Assembly: GCA_050943315.1 (NCBI GenBank)
Contig: JBMNOY010000002.1
Span: 30,525 to 94,524 of the forward strand
Direction of reading: 5' to 3'
Length of the DNA stretch: 64,000 nt
Source of the DNA: JBDKUD01 sp050943315
GTDB taxonomy: Bacteria > Bacillota > Syntrophomonadia > Syntrophomonadales > Syntrophomonadaceae
Shown: one piece after another, positions 1-7,597 of the stretch
How the letters are laid out: the number at the start of each line of letters is the position of its first letter
Position numbering within the stretch: position 1 is the stretch's first letter
Notes under the pieces: model-generated
What the model was told of the DNA's origin: nothing
Seen by the model: the letters and a program-made list of their open reading frames with translations, nothing else
The model's database searches: none
Made by a program: the position numbers and the translations under genes

Positions 1-549
1 GATGGAGCTAATGAACATCCTACCCAAGCTCTGCTGGATATGTATAGTATCAAAGAAAAAAAAGGTACCCTGGAGGGTTTGAAGGTGGCTATCGTGGGTG
101 ATGTATTACACAGTCGTGTAGCTCGGTCAAATATTTACGGCCTTACCGAATTTGGATGTGAAATCCGGGTGGTGGGACCTACCACCTTGATGCCGCCGGA
201 GATCGAAAAATTAGGGGTAAAATCATTTAGTAATCTGGAAGAAGCCCTTGACGGGGTGGATGTAATAAATATTTTACGTATTCAACGGGAACGCCAAAAG
301 AAGGGGCTGTTTCCTTCTCTTGACGAGTATTCACGTTATTACATGTTGACCCGGGAGCGCATACATAAAGCCCGGAAAGATGTTTTGATTCTTCACCCCG
401 GCCCCATGAACCGCGGAGTGGAGATTTCCAGCGAGGTTGCCGACAGTGTAAATGCAGTTATTAATGAGCAGGTGACCAATGGTGTGGCGGTCAGGATGGC
501 CTTATTATTCCTGATGATGGGAGGTTCAAAAGATGAAATTGCTGGTTAA
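1..549 (+). CDS. pyrB: Aspartate carbamoyltransferase catalytic chain, C-terminal part (5' end outside window)
   Basis: Joins carbamoyl phosphate to L-aspartate, the second step of UMP synthesis, in the cytoplasm. The reading frame is open from base 1 and shows 182 residues of a protein that is normally about 305 long. Family motifs are visible: DGANEHPTQALLDMY at the left edge (the HPTQ substrate loop) and HPGPMNRGVEI near the end. The N-terminal carbamoyl-phosphate domain lies outside the window. The stop codon overlaps the start of pyrC by 17 bases, which indicates translational coupling in one operon. An upstream pyrR or attenuator, if present, is not visible here. Confidence 0.96.
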   Translation, partial: DGANEHPTQALLDMYSIKEKKGTLEGLKVAIVGDVLHSRVARSNIYGLTEFGCEIRVVGPTTLMPPEIEKLGVKSFSNLEEALDGVDVINILRIQRERQKKGLFPSLDEYSRYYMLTRERIHKARKDVLILHPGPMNRGVEISSEVADSVNAVINEQVTNGVAVRMALLFLMMGGSKDEIAG

Positions 550-1822
550 GGACGGAAGAGTTATTGATCCTGCCAATGGAATAGATAGAATAGCCGATGT
601 GTTGATTGAAAATGGCAAGGTGGCGGCATTAGGAGCGAAGATTAAAGCAGACGAATGTGAACTGATTGATGCTTCTAATAAAGTGGTTTGCCCGGGTTTT
701 ATCGATATGCATGTTCATCTTCGCGAACCCGGCTATGAATATAAGGAAGATATTGAATCCGGTACCAGGGCAGCTGCGGCCGGAGGTTTCACCACCGTTT
801 GTTGTATGCCCAATACTGAGCCGGTAATCGATAATGGAACAGTGGCCAATTTTATAAAGAATAAGGCCCGGCAGCGAGGAGTGGTAAACGTTCTGCCGGT
901 GGGTTGTATAACCAAACAGCAGGATGGTAATGAGATAACAGAGATGGGTGAATTATTTGAAGCTGGTTGTATTGCAGTATCTGATGATGGTAAACCGGTA
1001 ATGAATGCCACGGTGATGCGCAATGCTTTAGATTATGCGCGGATGTTTAATTTGCCGGTTCTGTCCCACTGCGAAGATTTAAATCTTTCGCGGGACGGTC
1101 AAATGCACGAGGGTTTTTATTCCACTATATATGGTTTGAAAGGCATCCCGGCCGCGGCTGAGGAAATAATGGTAGCCCGGGACATTATACTGGCTAAGCT
1201 GACGGGAGGCCATATTCATATTTGCCATGTTTCTACCCCCGGTTCGATTGATTTAATTCGCCGGGCAAAGGCCCAGGGAATAAAGGTAACCTGCGAGGTA
1301 ACACCTCATCATTTGACCCTTACCGATGAACTGGTAGGTCATTATGATGCCAATACCAAGGTTAATCCGCCCCTCAGGCCGGCAGAATATGTGCAGGTGT
1401 TGGTTGAAGCGCTGAGTGATGGCACGATTGATTGTATCGCCACTGACCATGCTCCCCATCACCTGGAAAGCAAAGATTGTGAGTATGCGCTGGCTTCATT
1501 TGGTATTTCCGGCCTGGAAACCGCTGTAGCAGTAGTTATGGATTATCTGGTGAATAAAGGAAAGCTGGATATTAATAAAATGGTCAGTCTGTTTACGGCC
1601 GGACCAGCCGGGGTATTGGGCTTAAAATGTGGTACATTAAGTCCCGGGGCCACCGCTGATTTAACTATTTTGGACCCTGAAGCCCAAAGGACAGTAAGCC
1701 AGGCAGAGTTTTATTCTAAGGGTAAGAATACTCCCTATGAAGGATATAAATTAAAGGGATGGCCTTGGCTGACCATTGTAAACGGACAGGTGGTAGGCCC
1801 GGGAAGGCAAGATAATAGATAA
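533..1822 (+). CDS. pyrC: Dihydroorotase, class I
   Basis: Zinc amidohydrolase that cyclises N-carbamoyl-L-aspartate to dihydroorotate. The 429 residues match the usual length of the bacterial class I enzyme. The metal site is visible as DMHVHLREPG (His60, His62), with later histidines in LSHCED and HICHVST and the catalytic aspartate in IATDHAPH. The ATG sits inside the end of pyrB behind a good ribosome site (GGGAGG), so the overlap is real. The gene is followed by a 116-base gap before pyrK that contains an imperfect hairpin. Confidence 0.97.
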   Translation: MKLLVKDGRVIDPANGIDRIADVLIENGKVAALGAKIKADECELIDASNKVVCPGFIDMHVHLREPGYEYKEDIESGTRAAAAGGFTTVCCMPNTEPVIDNGTVANFIKNKARQRGVVNVLPVGCITKQQDGNEITEMGELFEAGCIAVSDDGKPVMNATVMRNALDYARMFNLPVLSHCEDLNLSRDGQMHEGFYSTIYGLKGIPAAAEEIMVARDIILAKLTGGHIHICHVSTPGSIDLIRRAKAQGIKVTCEVTPHHLTLTDELVGHYDANTKVNPPLRPAEYVQVLVEALSDGTIDCIATDHAPHHLESKDCEYALASFGISGLETAVAVVMDYLVNKGKLDINKMVSLFTAGPAGVLGLKCGTLSPGATADLTILDPEAQRTVSQAEFYSKGKNTPYEGYKLKGWPWLTIVNGQVVGPGRQDNR

Positions 1823-1885
1823 CCCGGCAAAAAATTTGCCTGATGGAATGGGGAAACACTACATCGCTTAGGGTACAGAAAATTA

Positions 1886-1916
1886 AGGGACGAAACCTGC
1901 GAGGGTACCGTTCCCT
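1886..1916 (+). promoter_or_regulatory. Imperfect hairpin before pyrK, resembling a PyrR binding loop
   Basis: Outer arms AGGGA (1886-1890) and TCCCT (1912-1916) pair, extended by CG/CG with one bulged base. The top of the hairpin (1893-1906) matches the PyrR consensus ARUCCNGNGAGGYU at 12 of 14 positions, including a CNGNGA-type loop (CTGCGA), but two of the four upper stem pairs are mismatched. No terminator follows, so if it is functional it would act on translation of pyrK, whose ribosome site lies about 10 bases downstream. This is inference only. Confidence 0.25.
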
Positions 1917-1938
1917 GAATACAATGGAGGAATAAATA

Positions 1939-2721
1939 ATGTCCAGGGTTGAGATGGTAAAGGTTGTAAGTAATATACAGGTTGCGGATGATATGTGGCA
2001 GATGGAGTTGGCAGCTGCAGAAATGGCAGCTGCATGTAAGCCGGGGCAGTTTGTACATATCCGGGTAAGCGACTCCATTGATCCATTATTAAGACGGCCA
2101 TTAAGTGTTTACGATATAGAACAGGAAAGACTCCATTTATTATACAAAGTGGTGGGACAAGGCACCCGGCTTCTTACCCGCCTGGTATCCAATGATTATG
2201 TTGACATTATGGGGCCGCTGGGCCAAGGTTTTACTCTTCCTGGTAAGAAGTCTTACGTTTTACTGGTTGGCGGCGGGGTAGGCATGGCTCCGCTAGTTTA
2301 CCTGGCCAGAAGGTTGAAAGCTATGGATTGCAGAGTCACGGCCTTATATGGGGTAGAAAACAAGGAGCAACTGGCTGCCGCTGACCGGCTGACCAAACTC
2401 GGTGCCAACTGCCAACCGGCGACTATGGATGGCAGTGCAGGTTACCAGGGGATTGTCACCGGGCTGCTGCAGGAGGTACTGGAAAAAGAAATTCCGGATT
2501 ATATTTACACCTGTGGCCCGGAAGTCATGATGGCAAAAGTAGCCGGTCTGGCCCAACAATACAAAATACCAGGTCAGGTATCACTGGAGGAATCAATGGC
2601 CTGCGGGGTGGGTGCATGTCTGGGATGTGCCCGGAAACTAAAACATGACAGTGATGGCTATGTTAAGGTATGTAAAGATGGGCCGGTTTTTGACTTCGAG
2701 CAGATTGATTTTGGCAAATGA
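1939..2721 (+). CDS. pyrK: Dihydroorotate dehydrogenase electron transfer subunit
   Basis: FAD and [2Fe-2S] subunit that passes electrons from the type 1B dihydroorotate dehydrogenase (PyrD) to NAD+. The 260 residues have the expected ferredoxin-reductase layout. An FAD-binding barrel carries the RRPLSVYD motif near residue 55, followed by a nucleotide-binding domain with VGGGVGMAPLVYLA near residue 110. The C-terminal cluster site has cysteines 222, 227, 230 and 245 (CGVGACLGC ... VCKDGPVF). The ATG follows GGAGGAATAAATA. A strong terminator overlaps the stop codon, so pyrK probably ends one transcript and pyrDFE need their own promoter or readthrough. Confidence 0.95.
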   Translation: MSRVEMVKVVSNIQVADDMWQMELAAAEMAAACKPGQFVHIRVSDSIDPLLRRPLSVYDIEQERLHLLYKVVGQGTRLLTRLVSNDYVDIMGPLGQGFTLPGKKSYVLLVGGGVGMAPLVYLARRLKAMDCRVTALYGVENKEQLAAADRLTKLGANCQPATMDGSAGYQGIVTGLLQEVLEKEIPDYIYTCGPEVMMAKVAGLAQQYKIPGQVSLEESMACGVGACLGCARKLKHDSDGYVKVCKDGPVFDFEQIDFGK

Positions 2722-2750
2722 AAAATGACCAGCTAACTGGTCATTTTTCA
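2719..2750 (+). terminator. Intrinsic terminator overlapping the pyrK stop codon
   Basis: Perfect 14-base inverted repeat: arms 2719-2732 and 2737-2750, loop CTAA. The descending arm ends in a run of T. The ascending arm begins with the TGA stop of pyrK. The A-rich and T-rich arms would also allow termination from the other side. It splits the pyr cluster in two. Confidence 0.85.
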
Positions 2751-2887
2751 TACTGAGAATTGCAACCATTAAATTTTTGTCAACACCACATCATTAGTTT
2801 ATCACTAGTATATTAAATCGATATTACTTATATGTAAATTCCATGTTAACATAAATCGGCTAATAATGGAAATGGAGGCTTTTATAG

Positions 2888-3811
2888 ATGAACGATACCT
2901 TGGATGTTGACCTTTCGGTGAATCTGGGAGGAATACAATTAAAAAATCCTATAGCAGTTGCTTCCGGAACATTTGGCTATGGACAGGAATATGAAGGCTA
3001 CGTTGATATACAAAGGTTAGGCGCAGTTATTGTCAAGGGTACAACCCTTACTCCCCGACCCGGCAACCCCTCACCCCGAATTGCCGAGACTCCTTCTGGA
3101 ATGCTGAATGCTATCGGATTGGAGAATCCCGGTGTGGAAGTTTTCCTCAATGAGTATCTGCCATATTTGCGGGAGAAGGGTGTTACCGTTATAGCCAATA
3201 TTGCCGGCAACACCATCGAGGAATATGCAGCTATGGCCGCCTTATTGCAGAAACATACTGGTATAGCAGGAATTGAGCTAAACATTTCCTGTCCCAATGT
3301 TAAGCACGGCGGTTTACAGTTTGGAACTGACCCGGAAACAGTAAAAGAAGTGGTAAGAGCGGTTAAAAGAGAGACAACTTTACCGGTGCTGCCGAAGCTA
3401 TCACCGAACGTAACCGATATCACAGCAATTGCGCGAGCCGCAGTGGAAGGCGGAGCAGATGCCTTGTCCATGATAAATACCCTTATGGGCATGGCTATCA
3501 ATGTTAAAACTGGTCGGCCCGTCCTGGCCAATGTATTCGGAGGACTTTCCGGCCCGGCCATAAAGCCGGTAGCTCTGCGTATGATTTATCAGGTTTATAA
3601 AGAAGTGGACATACCCATATTAGGCGGCGGCGGTATTATGAATACGACTGATGCCCTGGAATTCATGATGGCGGGCGCGTCAGCAGTTTCCATCGGTACC
3701 GGTAATTTTGTAAACCCCCGTATAGCAGAAGAGGTAATTGCTGGCCTTAAGCAATATATGCAGGAGCAAGGAATTAAGAGACTTACGGAGATAGTAGGCA
3801 TAGCACATTAA
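2888..3811 (+). CDS. pyrD: Dihydroorotate dehydrogenase, type 1B catalytic subunit
   Basis: FMN enzyme that oxidises dihydroorotate to orotate, using NAD+ through PyrK. The 307 residues are of normal length. The 1B catalytic base is Cys135 in LNISCPNVKHGG. FMN and phosphate motifs (SMINTLMGM, GGLSGPAIKP, GGGGI, SIGTGNF) follow in order. The ATG has the ribosome site TGGAGG upstream. It lies 166 bases downstream of pyrK, beyond a terminator, so it probably heads a second transcript with pyrF and pyrE. I could not identify a convincing promoter in the AT-rich gap. Confidence 0.96.
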   Translation: MNDTLDVDLSVNLGGIQLKNPIAVASGTFGYGQEYEGYVDIQRLGAVIVKGTTLTPRPGNPSPRIAETPSGMLNAIGLENPGVEVFLNEYLPYLREKGVTVIANIAGNTIEEYAAMAALLQKHTGIAGIELNISCPNVKHGGLQFGTDPETVKEVVRAVKRETTLPVLPKLSPNVTDITAIARAAVEGGADALSMINTLMGMAINVKTGRPVLANVFGGLSGPAIKPVALRMIYQVYKEVDIPILGGGGIMNTTDALEFMMAGASAVSIGTGNFVNPRIAEEVIAGLKQYMQEQGIKRLTEIVGIAH

Positions 3812-3862
3812 ATAAATCCGACAGATGAACCCCACGAGTACCACTGATGTTTTCACTAGGTC

Positions 3863-3890
3863 TAAAACGCGCCTAATTCGCGTTGAATTA
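3863..3890 (+). repeat. 28-base repeat, copy 1 (between pyrD and pyrF)
   Basis: This segment matches 5461-5488 at 22 of 28 positions without gaps. The shared core is CGC..TAAT.CGCG.TGAAT. It lies in the pyrD-pyrF gap, 18 bases before pyrF. The function is unknown. It may be a small dispersed repeat or the remnant of a mobile element end. Confidence 0.5.
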
Positions 3891-3911
3891 CAAAACCAAG
3901 GAGGCTAAATG

Positions 3912-4631
3912 ATGCAGGCAAAGGATAGAATTGTACTGGCCTTGGACGTTGATACCCAGGAAGAGGCACTTAAACTGGTAAAGAACCTGGCTCAAGACGT
4001 AGGCGTATTTAAGGTCGGCATGCAGCTGTTTAACAGCACCGGACCAGACATTGTACACCGCATTAACGATCTGGGAGGCAGGGTTTTTGTAGATTTGAAA
4101 TTTCATGATATACCCAACACGGTTGGTGCTGCTGGCCGGGTAATGACCAGATTAAATGCATTTATGTTTAATGTTCATGCAGCCGGGGGAAAAGAAATGA
4201 TGGCCCGGGTGGTATCAGATGTGCAGGATGAAGCTGCCCGGCTAGGGACTGTTCCACCACTGATTCTTGCAGTCACAGTACTGACCAGCATCTCCCAGCA
4301 GCAACTCCAAGAGGAGTTGCTTATAACCGGACGTAAGGTGCAAGATGTCGTAGTTGAATGGGCTCAGATGGCCCAGGCAGCAGGTATATCCGGGGTGGTC
4401 TGTTCACCTCAGGAAATTACCGCCATACGCGACGCCTGTGGTCCGGATTTCATCATCGTAACACCTGGTATACGCCCCTCCTGGTCGGAGAAGAATGACC
4501 AAAAACGCATTACTACACCCAGACAGGCACTGGACATGGGCACTGATTATATGGTCATCGGCAGGCCCATTGTTAAAGCTGAAAACCCACAGCTGGCAGC
4601 ACAAAAAATTATAGAGGAATTGGAGGCTTAA
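3912..4631 (+). CDS. pyrF: Orotidine 5'-phosphate decarboxylase
   Basis: Decarboxylates OMP to UMP, the last step of the pathway. The protein is 239 residues, a TIM-barrel enzyme of usual length. The catalytic Asp-Lys-Asp array is visible in VFVDLKFHDIPNT, the substrate aspartate in LALDVD, and the phosphate loop residues in TPGIRP and VIGRPI. Two ATG codons stand in tandem at 3909 and 3912. The second is chosen because AAGGAGG (3898-3904) is then 7 bases away rather than 4. pyrE follows after 4 bases. Confidence 0.95.
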   Translation: MQAKDRIVLALDVDTQEEALKLVKNLAQDVGVFKVGMQLFNSTGPDIVHRINDLGGRVFVDLKFHDIPNTVGAAGRVMTRLNAFMFNVHAAGGKEMMARVVSDVQDEAARLGTVPPLILAVTVLTSISQQQLQEELLITGRKVQDVVVEWAQMAQAAGISGVVCSPQEITAIRDACGPDFIIVTPGIRPSWSEKNDQKRITTPRQALDMGTDYMVIGRPIVKAENPQLAAQKIIEELEA

Positions 4632-4635
4632 TTAA

Positions 4636-5214
4636 ATGTTAGCTAAAGAAGAAGCGATTAAGATTTTTAGTGATTCCGGTGCACTGCTTGAAGGGCATTT
4701 CCGGTTGACCTCAGGAAGGCACAGCAATCAGTATATGCAATGTGCCCAGGTGCTTAAATATCCAAATTATACAGAGAAACTGGCCAAACATTTGGCTGAT
4801 AAGTTTGCCGGGGATGATGTGCAACTGGTGGTTGGACCGGCTATGGGAGGAATTATAGTAGCCTATGAAGTAGCCAGACAGTTAGGTGTTCCCGGCGTCT
4901 TTTGCGAAAGGGAGAACGGTCAAATGTCTCTGCGCCGTGGTTTTGTTGTTAATCCTGGTGAGAGAGTTCTGGTAGTCGAGGATGTAGTTACTACCGGCGG
5001 CTCTGTACAGGAGGTAATTGAGGTTGTCAAAGGTTTGGGCGGTCAGGTAGTTGGAGTAGGGGTATTGGTTGACCGCAGCGGCGGAATGGTGGATTTCGGT
5101 ATTAAGAAGGAAGCCGTATTGACCATGGATATTAAGTCCTGGGAAGCCGGGGAATGTCCTCTCTGTGCCGCTGGTATGGGCGAACCCGTGAAACCGGGGA
5201 GCAGGAATAGTTAA
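4636..5214 (+). CDS. pyrE: Orotate phosphoribosyltransferase
   Basis: Transfers phosphoribose from PRPP to orotate to give OMP. The 192 residues belong to the type I PRTase fold. The PRPP loop VEDVVTTGGSV is at 114-124 and the substrate region LTSGRHSNQYMQ near 25-36. The C-terminal tail has CPLC. The order pyrF-pyrE reverses the reaction order but is a usual operon order. The gene runs into a GC-rich palindromic element and has no conventional T-tailed terminator of its own. Confidence 0.96.
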   Translation: MLAKEEAIKIFSDSGALLEGHFRLTSGRHSNQYMQCAQVLKYPNYTEKLAKHLADKFAGDDVQLVVGPAMGGIIVAYEVARQLGVPGVFCERENGQMSLRRGFVVNPGERVLVVEDVVTTGGSVQEVIEVVKGLGGQVVGVGVLVDRSGGMVDFGIKKEAVLTMDIKSWEAGECPLCAAGMGEPVKPGSRNS

Positions 5215-5233
5215 GGTTTTTTGTGCTAGCGGC

Positions 5234-5449
5234 GGGCGGTGGGGCATATCCTGTTCACCGCCAGTCTCCGGCAGCGGAAACATCAACGGCTTGCCTCCCG
5301 GGTGATGGGGCACCGCGTAGATTCACGTCCGTGTTCAACTACGCTCTCGCGACGTCCGTGTCGCTCGACCCCATCCCCCGCTCGGACTTCGCCGGATGTT
5401 TCACACCTGCCTCCGCCCATGTCGCTGTCCAGGATATACCCCACCGCCC
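5234..5449. repeat. GC-rich imperfect palindrome with 20-bp terminal inverted repeats (MITE-like)
   Basis: The ends 5234-5253 and 5430-5449 are inverted copies with 19 of 20 identities. Further inward, weaker inverted similarity continues: GAAACATC and GATGGGG blocks recur in opposite orientation at corresponding positions. The centre contains a 9-base direct repeat, ACGTCCGTG at 5325-5333 and 5352-5360. The segment is clearly richer in GC than its neighbours. It sits between the convergent genes pyrE and rqcH. It could be a miniature mobile element or a dispersed palindromic unit, and its folded RNA may serve as a two-way terminator. The short open frames across it look spurious. Confidence 0.6.
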
Positions 5450-5460
5450 TGGGCTTAATT

Positions 5461-5488
5461 TAAAATACGCGTAATCCGCGCTGAATCA
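5461..5488 (+). repeat. 28-base repeat, copy 2 (overlaps the rqcH stop)
   Basis: Ungapped 22 of 28 match to 3863-3890. It lies directly beside the GC-rich palindrome and includes the stop codon of rqcH on the other strand. Both copies hold two CGCG-type blocks around TAAT. Confidence 0.5.
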
Positions 5489-7252
5489 TTCCACTAACCT
5501 ATCTATAAACTCCGCACGGGGATTGGCCATTATGGTCCAGTGATTATCATAAATCACCATACCTGGTCGGGCCCCGGCTGGTTTACGTACATTAAAGCGG
5601 AAGGTGTAATCTACCGCCACTTTATCGGACTGGTTGGCTTTACTATAATAAGCGGCCAGAGCAGCTGCTTCTTCCAAAGTAGTATCCGGAACCTGGTTAA
5701 TATCGGCGGTACCACGAGGCAACCGTACTATCACATGTGTACCGGGGATATCTTTGGCGTGCAGCCAGAGATCATTTTTGCTCGAATCCTTTAAGGTTAA
5801 CTGATCATTTTGATAATTATTTCTGCCCACCAGTATTTCCAAACCATCAGATGATTCAAACCGGCGGGGTTGGCTCTTTTCTATTTTGGTGCGAGTATGT
5901 GAATTGGACTTAATATACCCTTGTGCTTCCATTTCATTGGTTATTTCTGTTATATCCCGCAGGCTTTCCGCCTGCTGAATTTGCACTGCCAGGGTTTCTA
6001 AATAATCAATTTCCTGCTGATTCTCGGCCATCCGCTTTTTTAAATGACTTAGTGAGCGCTGGCTTTTATTGTAAATTTTAAAGTACTTCTGGGCATTTTG
6101 AATAGGATTATAGCGCGGATCCAGTTCAATGGTTACTTCCTGGTCGGAATAAAAATCGGTCAAAACCGCTGTCTTATCCCCTTTTTTTAACTGGTGGGCA
6201 TAAGCGGTAATCAATTCTCCCCAATAACGATAAACTTCATTGTCGTGGGCTTTTTGCAAGTCTCCCTCCTGAAGGAACTTCTTCTTATAGGCTTTGTCCA
6301 GGAACCCCCGGAGGTTACGGGTCAGATTGGTTTTCATGGATTCCAGCCTGACAATAGCCAGCTTAGCCGTATAAAAATCATCACAGGCCTGGTTAATGGA
6401 CGATGTCTCGATTGCCCTGACTCCGGGTGAGGTATTCGGTATATCTATCAGCGTGTATTCCAGGGGTTTATTACGCTGATAAAATACTGTTGCTTTAAAG
6501 TGTCCGCGGGTTATATCTTCCAAAAGGTTGCCGGTATAGGTAAAAAGCTTGCTGAATTCATATTCTCCGCATTCGTCAACAGGTACTTGGGGGTCCAAGC
6601 CATTGGCATGGCAAATTAGTTGCGCTGAATATGGACTGATACCTGAGTAAACTTCAAAAAAAGCAGTTGCCAGGGATTTCTTGCCGCGGTTCCACATGGC
6701 CGCAGCAAATTGATCATAATTGGCAGAAAGCGGATTAATTTTATTTTGAGCCGGGGGGCTTACATATTCTTTGCCCGGCAGGACTTCTCGGTAGGTACTT
6801 ACGGCATGACTATATTTCTTTATGGCATCAATTATCAGGTTATTTTCTGGGTTAACCAGGATTATATTGGAGTGCTTGCCCATAAACTCGCAAATTAAAA
6901 TTTTATCTTTCCAATCCCGGAAATCGTCCAGAGCTTCAATGCGGATATGGATAATTCGATCAAAGCCGATTTGTTTAATCTCTTTGATTTTACCGCCTTC
7001 CAGATACTTGCGCAGCAACATGCAGAAGGTGGGTGGCTTACTGGGATTAGGCCTCCGGTCTGAGCTTATATTAAGCCGCGCCCAGCGAGGGTTGGCTGAT
7101 ATTAATAATTTCACCGATCCACCTAGATGCTGCCTGATAGACAGGACTATTTCATCTTTTTCCGGTTGATGAATTTTGTCTATGCGTGCATTTAAAAGAT
7201 CCTTATTTAATTCCTGGGCCAGAGCCCGAATGGTGATCCCGTCAAATGGCAT
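5486..7252 (-). CDS. rqcH: Rqc2/NEMF homologue RqcH (NFACT, fibronectin-binding A family)
   Basis: Ribosome quality control factor that binds stalled 50S-peptidyl-tRNA complexes and recruits alanyl-tRNA for C-terminal Ala tailing. Older annotations call it fibronectin-binding protein. The 588 residues show an NFACT-N domain (1 to about 200), the helical middle and coiled coil (about 330-440), and the NFACT-R (DUF814) domain with NDLWLHAKDIPGTHVIVR near 490-510. Asp98-Arg99 in GFDR correspond to the DR pair needed for tRNA recruitment in Bacillus RqcH. The ATG has the ribosome site AAGGAGGTG. The gene is convergent with pyrE. Confidence 0.93.
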   Translation of the reverse strand: MPFDGITIRALAQELNKDLLNARIDKIHQPEKDEIVLSIRQHLGGSVKLLISANPRWARLNISSDRRPNPSKPPTFCMLLRKYLEGGKIKEIKQIGFDRIIHIRIEALDDFRDWKDKILICEFMGKHSNIILVNPENNLIIDAIKKYSHAVSTYREVLPGKEYVSPPAQNKINPLSANYDQFAAAMWNRGKKSLATAFFEVYSGISPYSAQLICHANGLDPQVPVDECGEYEFSKLFTYTGNLLEDITRGHFKATVFYQRNKPLEYTLIDIPNTSPGVRAIETSSINQACDDFYTAKLAIVRLESMKTNLTRNLRGFLDKAYKKKFLQEGDLQKAHDNEVYRYWGELITAYAHQLKKGDKTAVLTDFYSDQEVTIELDPRYNPIQNAQKYFKIYNKSQRSLSHLKKRMAENQQEIDYLETLAVQIQQAESLRDITEITNEMEAQGYIKSNSHTRTKIEKSQPRRFESSDGLEILVGRNNYQNDQLTLKDSSKNDLWLHAKDIPGTHVIVRLPRGTADINQVPDTTLEEAAALAAYYSKANQSDKVAVDYTFRFNVRKPAGARPGMVIYDNHWTIMANPRAEFIDRLVE

Positions 7253-7276
7253 TAAAACACCTCCTTATCTCGGAAA

Positions 7277-7306
7277 AGTATAACATTTATAATTTAGAAT
7301 AAACAA
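7277..7306 (-). promoter_or_regulatory. Candidate sigma-A promoter of rqcH
   Basis: Read on the minus strand: -35 TTGTTT (7306-7301), 18-base spacer, -10 TATACT (7282-7277) with an extended TG one base upstream. It lies about 25 bases before the ATG. The -35 box is only partly consensus. Confidence 0.45.
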
Positions 7307-7561
7307 ATGGCAATTGACAGTTTAACCTGATTCCGTATAGAGTTACAAAAACTACATGCTGCTACAGGATAATTGGCTGCTACTTAATATGGTAATTAAA
7401 CAGCACAATGACAAGTAATAGTTTAAAAGTTGTGGTAATTAGGTAAAACCTGCGCTAATTGTGGGGCAATAAGGGTAATATGCGTTTAATTAACTTGTAA
7501 TCAATGTTGAACTGCCGTACTAACTGTAAGTCAAGGTATTAAGTGGCGGAATAATAGTACA

Positions 7562-7586
7562 CCTAATATATTTAAACTATATTAGG
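7562..7586 (+). promoter_or_regulatory. Perfect inverted repeat reaching into the ribosome site
   Basis: Arms CCTAATATA (7562-7570) and TATATTAGG (7578-7586) are perfect complements with a 7-base loop. The right arm includes the first bases of the Shine-Dalgarno AGGAGGT (7584-7590). As RNA the hairpin could partly hide the ribosome site. As DNA it could be an operator. Confidence 0.45.
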
Positions 7587-7597
7587 AGGTGATTATA

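Larger units (their letters stand above)
7253..7597. other. Divergent intergenic region rqcH / unknown gene (345 bases)
   Basis: This AT-rich gap holds the rqcH ribosome site and promoter on the minus strand (7277-7306), and a hairpin plus ribosome site for the + strand gene at its right end (7562-7590). The middle, about 7320-7560, shows no open frame worth calling and no clear RNA structure. Confidence 0.6.

Noticed and set aside
2998..3561. 187-codon open frame on the minus strand inside pyrD
   Set aside because: Lies wholly opposite a well-supported gene, has no ribosome site and reads as a low-complexity shadow.
5223..5474. Two overlapping short open frames (84 and 74 codons) across the GC-rich palindrome
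   Set aside because: No ribosome site, composition explained by the palindrome, no recognisable domain; open frames in both strands are expected in GC-rich repeats.
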